From assembly GCA_000434735.1 (NCBI GenBank), contig FR881237.1:13586-32948 (forward strand): DNA of 19,363 nt, given 5' to 3'. Position 1 is the stretch's first letter. Each line of letters opens with the position of its first letter. The stretch comes from Bacteroides sp. CAG:530 (GTDB lineage Bacteria; Bacteroidota; Bacteroidia; Bacteroidales; Bacteroidaceae). Shown here in pieces: positions 14,439 through 19,363 of this stretch. The translations under genes and the position numbers were made by a program. Under the pieces are notes generated by a model. The model saw nothing but the letters and a program-made list of their open reading frames with translations. It made no database searches and was not told the DNA's origin.

Positions 14439-16724
14439 ATGAATATAAAGAAACTAACGTCTTTAATAGGAATAATATGGATAGGGAGTATTTCTCTGTT
14501 TGCCGAGAAAAAGCCTGTTGATTATGTAAATCCGCTTATGGGAACAGACTCTAACATCTCTCTGTCTAATGGAAATACTTATCCGGCCATCGCTTTGCCG
14601 TGGGGTATGAACTTCTGGATGCCTCAGACCGGAAAGATGGGCGACGGTTGGGCATATACTTATCGCTCTGAAAAGATAAGGGGATTTAAGCAGACACATC
14701 AGCCCAGTCCGTGGATAAACGATTATGGTCAGTTCTCGATAATGCCGATGACTGGTTCGTTGAAAATAGATCAGGATAGTCGCGCTTCATGGTTCTCTCA
14801 TAAGGCAGAGAAGGCTACTCCGTATTATTATAGTGTGTATCTGGCAGACTATAATATGACCACCGAAATAACTCCTACTGAGCGTTGCGCTTATTTTCGC
14901 TTTACTTTCCCGGAATCAAAAGACGCATATGTAGTAATCGATGCGTTCGACCGTGGCTCGTATGTGAAAATATTGCCAGAGCAAAATAAAATAGTGGGCT
15001 ATACAACTCGTAATAGCGGCGGTGTGCCACAGAATTTCAAGAATTATTTTGTGATAGAGTTTGATAAACCATTCACCTTTAATAAGGTATGGGCTAATTA
15101 TCGTATAGTAGAAGAACATCTCGATTTGCAGTCTGATCATGTAGGAGCAGCCATTGGCTTTAAGGTGAAGCGGGGTGAGCAGGTTCACGCCAAGGTTGCA
15201 TCTTCATTTATAAGTATGGAGCAGGCTTACCAGAATCTGAAAGAGATAGGAGATAAGTCGTTCGCTCAGGTGAAAGATGCGGCATATAAGAGATGGAATG
15301 ATATATTAGGACGTATTAAAGTAGACGATGATAATGAAAACCGTATCGCTACGTTCTATTCATGTATGTATCGTTCGGTGTTGTTTCCGCGTAATCTTTC
15401 AGAAATCGATGTAAAAGGAAATACTGTTCATTACAGTCCTTATAATGGAAAGACATTGCCGGGATACATGTTTACGGATACTGGCTTTTGGGATACATTC
15501 CGTTGTCTTTTTCCTTTTGTCAATCTGATTTATCCATCGGTAGGAGAGAAGATGCAAGAAGGTTTGCTCAACGCATATCTTGAAAGCGGTTTCTTCCCAG
15601 AATGGGCTAGTCCTGGCCACCGTGGATGTATGGTTGGAAACAATTCGGCATCTATTATTTCTGATGCTTTTATGAAAGGCATAACAAAAGTCGATGCCGA
15701 GAAAATGTACGAAGGCATGATTAAAGGCGCCAACAGTGTACATCCGCGGGTTCAGTCTACAGGACGTTATGGCTATGATTATTATAATAAATTGGGATAT
15801 GTTCCTTACAACGTAGGTATAAATGAAAGCATAGCCCGTACGTTGGAATATGCATACAATGATTGGTGTATCTATCGAATGGGGCAGAAATTAGGTCGCC
15901 CGGAAAAGGAGATTGAAGTATATAAAAACAGAAGTCAGAACTTCCGTAAAGTTTTCGACCCGGAGCATAAGTTGATGCGAGGGAAAAACGCCGACGGAAC
16001 ATTTCAGTCGCCTTTTAATCCGTTTAAGTGGGGAGATGCTTTTACCGAAGGTAATAGCTGGCATTATACATGGTCTGTGTTTCACGATATACAAGGCTTG
16101 GTTGACTTGATGGGTGGCAAGCAAGAGTTTGTCAACATGCTCGATTCTGTATTTAAGCTGCCTCCAGTATTTGATGATAGTTATTATGGTGGAGTAATTC
16201 ATGAAATTCGTGAGATGCAGATTGTAAATATGGGCAACTATGCACATGGCAATCAGCCTATACAGCATATGATATATTTGTATAACTATGCTGGAGCACC
16301 TTGGAAAGCGCAGTATTGGTTGCGTGAAACGATGAATCGCCTGTATATGGCAACTCCTGACGGTTATTGTGGAGACGAAGATAATGGTCAGACTTCTGCT
16401 TGGTATGTGTTTACGGCGTTAGGATTCTATCCTGTATGTCCGGGAAGTAATGAATATGTATTGGGCGCACCATACTTCAATAAAGTTACAGTCTCTTTAG
16501 AGAACGGAAAGAAATTGGAAATTGTAGCTCCTGCAAACAGTGATACCAACCGTTATATAAAGACTTTAAAGTATAACGGTAAGAACTACACCAAGAACTA
16601 TATTAATCATTTCGACCTGATAAAAGGCGGCCGTTTGTTATTCGATATGGATGGTAAACCTAATAAGAGCAGAGGTGTGAAAGATTCAGATTTTCCGTAT
16701 TCTTTCTCTCGTAATAATAAATAA
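14439..16724 (+). CDS. GH92 exo-alpha-mannosidase, predicted alpha-1,2-specific
   Basis: Calcium-dependent, inverting exo-alpha-mannosidase of family GH92, 761 residues, with a cleavable signal peptide (about 1-22) and no lipobox, so probably periplasmic. The N-terminal beta-sandwich opens with DYVNPLMGT (28-36). The (alpha/alpha)6 catalytic domain has Glu537 in TEGNSW as predicted acid, and Asp646/Asp648 in GDEDNGQ as base and partner, followed by SAWYVF and GFYPVCPG. The spacing matches the BT3990 enzyme with a constant +4 offset (E533, D642, D644 as I recall them). At the same offset, Trp92 and the His588-Glu589 pair correspond to BT3990 Trp88, His584 and Glu585, residues linked to alpha-1,2-mannoside recognition in the +1 subsite. 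I therefore predict alpha-1,2-mannosidase activity, trimming the ends of high-mannose N-glycan or mannan branches. It starts 29 bases after the DUF4302-like gene and is followed 10 bases later by a second GH92. Confidence 0.93.
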   Translation: MNIKKLTSLIGIIWIGSISLFAEKKPVDYVNPLMGTDSNISLSNGNTYPAIALPWGMNFWMPQTGKMGDGWAYTYRSEKIRGFKQTHQPSPWINDYGQFSIMPMTGSLKIDQDSRASWFSHKAEKATPYYYSVYLADYNMTTEITPTERCAYFRFTFPESKDAYVVIDAFDRGSYVKILPEQNKIVGYTTRNSGGVPQNFKNYFVIEFDKPFTFNKVWANYRIVEEHLDLQSDHVGAAIGFKVKRGEQVHAKVASSFISMEQAYQNLKEIGDKSFAQVKDAAYKRWNDILGRIKVDDDNENRIATFYSCMYRSVLFPRNLSEIDVKGNTVHYSPYNGKTLPGYMFTDTGFWDTFRCLFPFVNLIYPSVGEKMQEGLLNAYLESGFFPEWASPGHRGCMVGNNSASIISDAFMKGITKVDAEKMYEGMIKGANSVHPRVQSTGRYGYDYYNKLGYVPYNVGINESIARTLEYAYNDWCIYRMGQKLGRPEKEIEVYKNRSQNFRKVFDPEHKLMRGKNADGTFQSPFNPFKWGDAFTEGNSWHYTWSVFHDIQGLVDLMGGKQEFVNMLDSVFKLPPVFDDSYYGGVIHEIREMQIVNMGNYAHGNQPIQHMIYLYNYAGAPWKAQYWLRETMNRLYMATPDGYCGDEDNGQTSAWYVFTALGFYPVCPGSNEYVLGAPYFNKVTVSLENGKKLEIVAPANSDTNRYIKTLKYNGKNYTKNYINHFDLIKGGRLLFDMDGKPNKSRGVKDSDFPYSFSRNNK

Positions 16725-16734
16725 TAGGCTCAAC

Positions 16735-19071
16735 ATGAATAAGAAAACAAAGATGATGATGGCGATGGCAGCATTTTCGATAGCTGCCATCGCTCAGCGA
16801 CCGGCGGATTATGTAAATCCTATCATCGGAACAAATGGAATGGGACATACTTTTCCTGGTGCATGCTCGCCTTTTGGATTAATACAGCTAAGTCCTGATA
16901 CAGATACTATTCCGCATAACGTTAACGGTAAGTATCAATCTAAAGCATACGAATATTGCGCAGGATATCAATACAGCGATAAAACGATTGTGGGTTTCAG
17001 TCATACTCATTTAAGCGGTACTGGGCATTCCGATTTGGGTGATATACTTATTATGCCGGCTACAGGAGACTTGAAGTTGAATCCCGGACGGGCCGAAAAC
17101 CCAGATGAAGGGTATCGTTCTCGTTTTGAGCACTCCACTGAAAAGGTCGCTCCGGGATATTATGAGGTGATGCTGAAAGATTATAATATAAAGGCTCAGC
17201 TTACGGCAACTCCTCGTGTTGGAATTCATAAATATACTTTCCCTAATGGTGAGAATGGACATTTGATTCTTGATTTGGTGCATAGTATTTATAATTATGA
17301 TGGAAAGGTATTATGGTCTACAATGCGTGTAGAGAATGATACGTTGGTAACCGGATATAGAATAACCAACGGATGGGCACGTACCAATTATACTTATTTT
17401 GCCATTTCGTTTTCACAACCTATTGTAGATTATGGGTATACGGATAAAGAGAAAGTAGTGTACAACGGGTTTTGGCGTCGTTTTCAATTAGAAAAGAACT
17501 TTCCGGAAATAAACGGGCGTAAGATTGTGGCGTATTTAAATTTTAATACGGCAAAAGATTCAGAGTTGACAGTAAAAGTAGCGTTATCTCCGGTAAGTAT
17601 GGACGGTGCATTGAAAAACCTTCGTGCCGAAGCCTCTGGTAGAGATTTCAATCAAATAGCGGAGGCTGTTCGTACGGATTGGAATGACGAGTTGAAGCGT
17701 TTCGAGATACAAGGTACGAACGACCAGAAAACAATGTTTTATACTTCGCTGTATCATACAATGATAAATCCTTCTGTATATATGGATGTAGACGGACAGT
17801 ATAGAGGCTTGGATCATAACATACATAAAGCTGATGGATTCACTAACTATACTATATTTTCATTGTGGGATACATATCGTGCTGAACATCCTTTCTTGAA
17901 TCTGATTGCTCCAAAGCGTAATTCGGACATGGTAGAATCGATGATAAAACACCAGCAGCAAAGTGTACACGGGATGCTTCCGGTGTGGAGTTTGATGGGT
18001 AACGAAAATTGGTGTATGAGTGGTTATCATGCAGTTTCGGTATTGGCGGACGCAATCGCTAAGAAAGCATTTACCAATGTTGATGAGGCTTTAAAAGCGA
18101 TGGTAAGCACTTCTACGGTTCCTTATTATGAAGGAATGACCGATTACATAAAATTAGGATATATCCCTTATGACCGAAGTGGAACAGCTGCCTCTTCTAC
18201 ATTGGAATATGCGTATGATGATTGGACTATTTATTATACAGCGTTAAAAGCAGGGAAGACCGATATTGCGGAAACATATCGTAAGCGTGCATTGAATTAT
18301 CGTAATATATACGATAAGAGCATCGGTTTTGCCCGTCCACGTTATGCCGACGGTTCTTTTAAGAAAGAGTTTGATGCGTTACAGACTTATGGCGAAGGGT
18401 TTATTGAAGGTAATTCATGGAATTTCTCGTTTCACGTTCCGCATGATGTATATGGCATGATAGATTTAATGGGTGGAGAAAAAGGGTTTATCGATAAATT
18501 GGATAAGCTGTTTAATATGCATCTTCCAGAAAAGTATTATGCCGACAATGAAGATATTACTATCGACGGGTTAGTAGGAGGATATGTGCACGGTAATGAA
18601 CCGAGTCATCATATTCCTTATTTATACGCTTGGACTTCTCAGCCTTGGAAAACTCAATATTGGGTTCGTTATATCTTGAATAAGATGTATAAAAACAATA
18701 TAAACGGATTGGGAGGGAATGACGATTGCGGACAGATGTCTGCATGGTATTTGTTTTCTGTAATGGGCTTTTATCCTGTATGTCCCGGTACAGACCAATA
18801 CGTATTGGGTGCTCCTTATCTGCCTTATATCAAGATGCAGTTGCCTAATGGAAAAACATTAGAGATAAAAGCTCCTGGAGTAAGCGACAAAAATTGTTAC
18901 GTACATTCGCTTAAGATTAATGGAAAACCTTATGACAAGCGATATATTACGCATAATGATTTGATGGAAGGTGGTGTGATGGAGTATAAAATGTCGTCAT
19001 CACCGGCTAAGAAGAGAGGGCTGTCTCGTGCAGACCGACCTTATTCAATGACTGATGGAATAGGTAAATAA
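16735..19071 (+). CDS. GH92 exo-alpha-mannosidase, linkage specificity different from its neighbour
   Basis: Second GH92 enzyme, 778 residues, with a signal peptide likely cut after Ala20 (SIAAIA) and no lipobox, so periplasmic. Landmarks are DYVNPIIGTNGMGHTFPG near the mature N-terminus, FSHTHLSGTGHSDLGDILI (about 89-107), Glu558 in IEGNSW as predicted acid, HGNEPSHHIPYLY (620-632), and the Asp663-Asp664 pair in GNDDCGQMSAWY as predicted base region. The interval between acid and base is 6 residues shorter than in the upstream GH92, and no His-Glu dipeptide stands where alpha-1,2 enzymes have one. HGNEP here replaces HGNQP there. It is therefore clearly divergent from its neighbour rather than a recent duplicate, and probably acts on another linkage (alpha-1,3, 1,4 or 1,6; not resolvable here). 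With 10 bases between the genes, the two enzymes are presumably made together and act one after the other. Confidence 0.93.
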   Translation: MNKKTKMMMAMAAFSIAAIAQRPADYVNPIIGTNGMGHTFPGACSPFGLIQLSPDTDTIPHNVNGKYQSKAYEYCAGYQYSDKTIVGFSHTHLSGTGHSDLGDILIMPATGDLKLNPGRAENPDEGYRSRFEHSTEKVAPGYYEVMLKDYNIKAQLTATPRVGIHKYTFPNGENGHLILDLVHSIYNYDGKVLWSTMRVENDTLVTGYRITNGWARTNYTYFAISFSQPIVDYGYTDKEKVVYNGFWRRFQLEKNFPEINGRKIVAYLNFNTAKDSELTVKVALSPVSMDGALKNLRAEASGRDFNQIAEAVRTDWNDELKRFEIQGTNDQKTMFYTSLYHTMINPSVYMDVDGQYRGLDHNIHKADGFTNYTIFSLWDTYRAEHPFLNLIAPKRNSDMVESMIKHQQQSVHGMLPVWSLMGNENWCMSGYHAVSVLADAIAKKAFTNVDEALKAMVSTSTVPYYEGMTDYIKLGYIPYDRSGTAASSTLEYAYDDWTIYYTALKAGKTDIAETYRKRALNYRNIYDKSIGFARPRYADGSFKKEFDALQTYGEGFIEGNSWNFSFHVPHDVYGMIDLMGGEKGFIDKLDKLFNMHLPEKYYADNEDITIDGLVGGYVHGNEPSHHIPYLYAWTSQPWKTQYWVRYILNKMYKNNINGLGGNDDCGQMSAWYLFSVMGFYPVCPGTDQYVLGAPYLPYIKMQLPNGKTLEIKAPGVSDKNCYVHSLKINGKPYDKRYITHNDLMEGGVMEYKMSSSPAKKRGLSRADRPYSMTDGIGK

Positions 19072-19096
19072 ACAGAATCTTAAAATAAAAAACATT

Positions 19097-19363
19097 ATGA
19101 AAACTAAGTGCTTATTATACGTTGCTTGTGCTCTTTTGTGTGCAGAAGCATGTTCGTTTGGTGCCAAGGCGGATAAGACTTCCGATGTGCAGCAATGGAA
19201 TAATTATCCTGTAGGAAATATCTTGTTTGAGGATAAGGCTCCGCAAACAAAAGGCTCAGAGATTTATCATCGTATAATCCCTAATGCCGAAGACTATATT
19301 AAAGAACAGGCAAAGACGGTGCTGTCTACTTTGTATTCTTCACCACAAGACAGTATTCCTGCT
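19097..19363 (+). CDS. Secreted protein, 5' part; possible basic secretory protein-family peptidase
   Basis: Only the first 89 codons are in the window; the gene runs off the end. ATG at 19097 lies 25 bases after the second GH92 stop, behind an A-rich leader. The first 19 residues are a signal peptide with Cys19 as a possible but imperfect lipobox (AEAC). The segment from about residue 39, GNILFEDKAPQTKGSEIYHR, followed by IIPNAEDYIKEQAKTVL and YSSPQDSIP, recalls the N-terminal portion of Bacteroidota 'basic secretory protein' (plant-and-bacterial peptidase) entries found near GH92 genes. That assignment is from memory, and the HExxH metal-binding motif that would support it lies beyond the window. 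If right, it would be the second predicted protease of this locus. Confidence 0.55.
   Translation, partial: MKTKCLLYVACALLCAEACSFGAKADKTSDVQQWNNYPVGNILFEDKAPQTKGSEIYHRIIPNAEDYIKEQAKTVLSTLYSSPQDSIPA

Noticed and set aside
14439..19071. Recent tandem duplication of one GH92 gene
   Set aside because: The two proteins differ in length, motif details and acid-base spacing and share little beyond family landmarks, so the duplication, if any, is old.

Overview
The window looks like a chromosome segment of a gut-type Bacteroidota, most likely Bacteroides or Phocaeicola. The reasons are a SusC/SusD pair, a one-polypeptide hybrid two-component regulator, lipoproteins with Bacteroidota-style signal peptides, A-rich leaders instead of strong Shine-Dalgarno sites, and TAnnTTTG-type promoter elements. 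Every gene I accept is on the + strand. I see no RNA gene, CRISPR array, transposase or integrase.

Region 1 (1-1764) is housekeeping sugar-nucleotide metabolism. It holds the 3' half of gmd (GDP-mannose 4,6-dehydratase) and, 6 bases later, a complete fcl (GDP-L-fucose synthase). Together they make GDP-L-fucose from GDP-mannose for surface polysaccharides and glycoproteins. Region 2 (1765-2053) is intergenic. Its main feature is an 88-bp near-perfect palindrome built from four TCGACCGA/TCGGTCGA cores at an exact 22-bp period. A candidate promoter for the next gene follows it.

Region 3 (2069 to the end of the window) is a polysaccharide utilisation locus (PUL), cut off at its 3' end. It opens with a very long membrane regulator of the HTCS type: beta-propeller sensor, Y_Y_Y domain, one membrane helix, kinase-like and receiver-like parts, AraC-type DNA-binding domain. 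The kinase and receiver parts look degenerate. After a 249-bp regulatory gap come a SusC-like TonB-dependent transporter and a SusD-like surface glycan-binding lipoprotein. Next are a lipoprotein joining a discoidin-like domain to a calpain-like (C2) cysteine protease domain with its catalytic residues intact, and an unrecognised DUF4302-like lipoprotein. Two tandem GH92 exo-alpha-mannosidases follow. The last gene is partial; its visible part resembles the start of the bacterial 'basic secretory protein' family of putative peptidases.

My reading is that the locus captures and trims mannose-rich glycans, probably still attached to protein (high-mannose N-glycoprotein or fungal mannoprotein). 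Surface lipoproteins would bind and perhaps cut the protein, SusCD would import the glycan, and the periplasmic GH92 enzymes would remove alpha-mannose. The first GH92 carries the residues associated with alpha-1,2 specificity and the second does not, so the pair probably splits linkages. The most unusual points are the intact calpain-like protease in a mannosidase PUL, the degenerate hybrid regulator and the 22-bp-period palindromic array.
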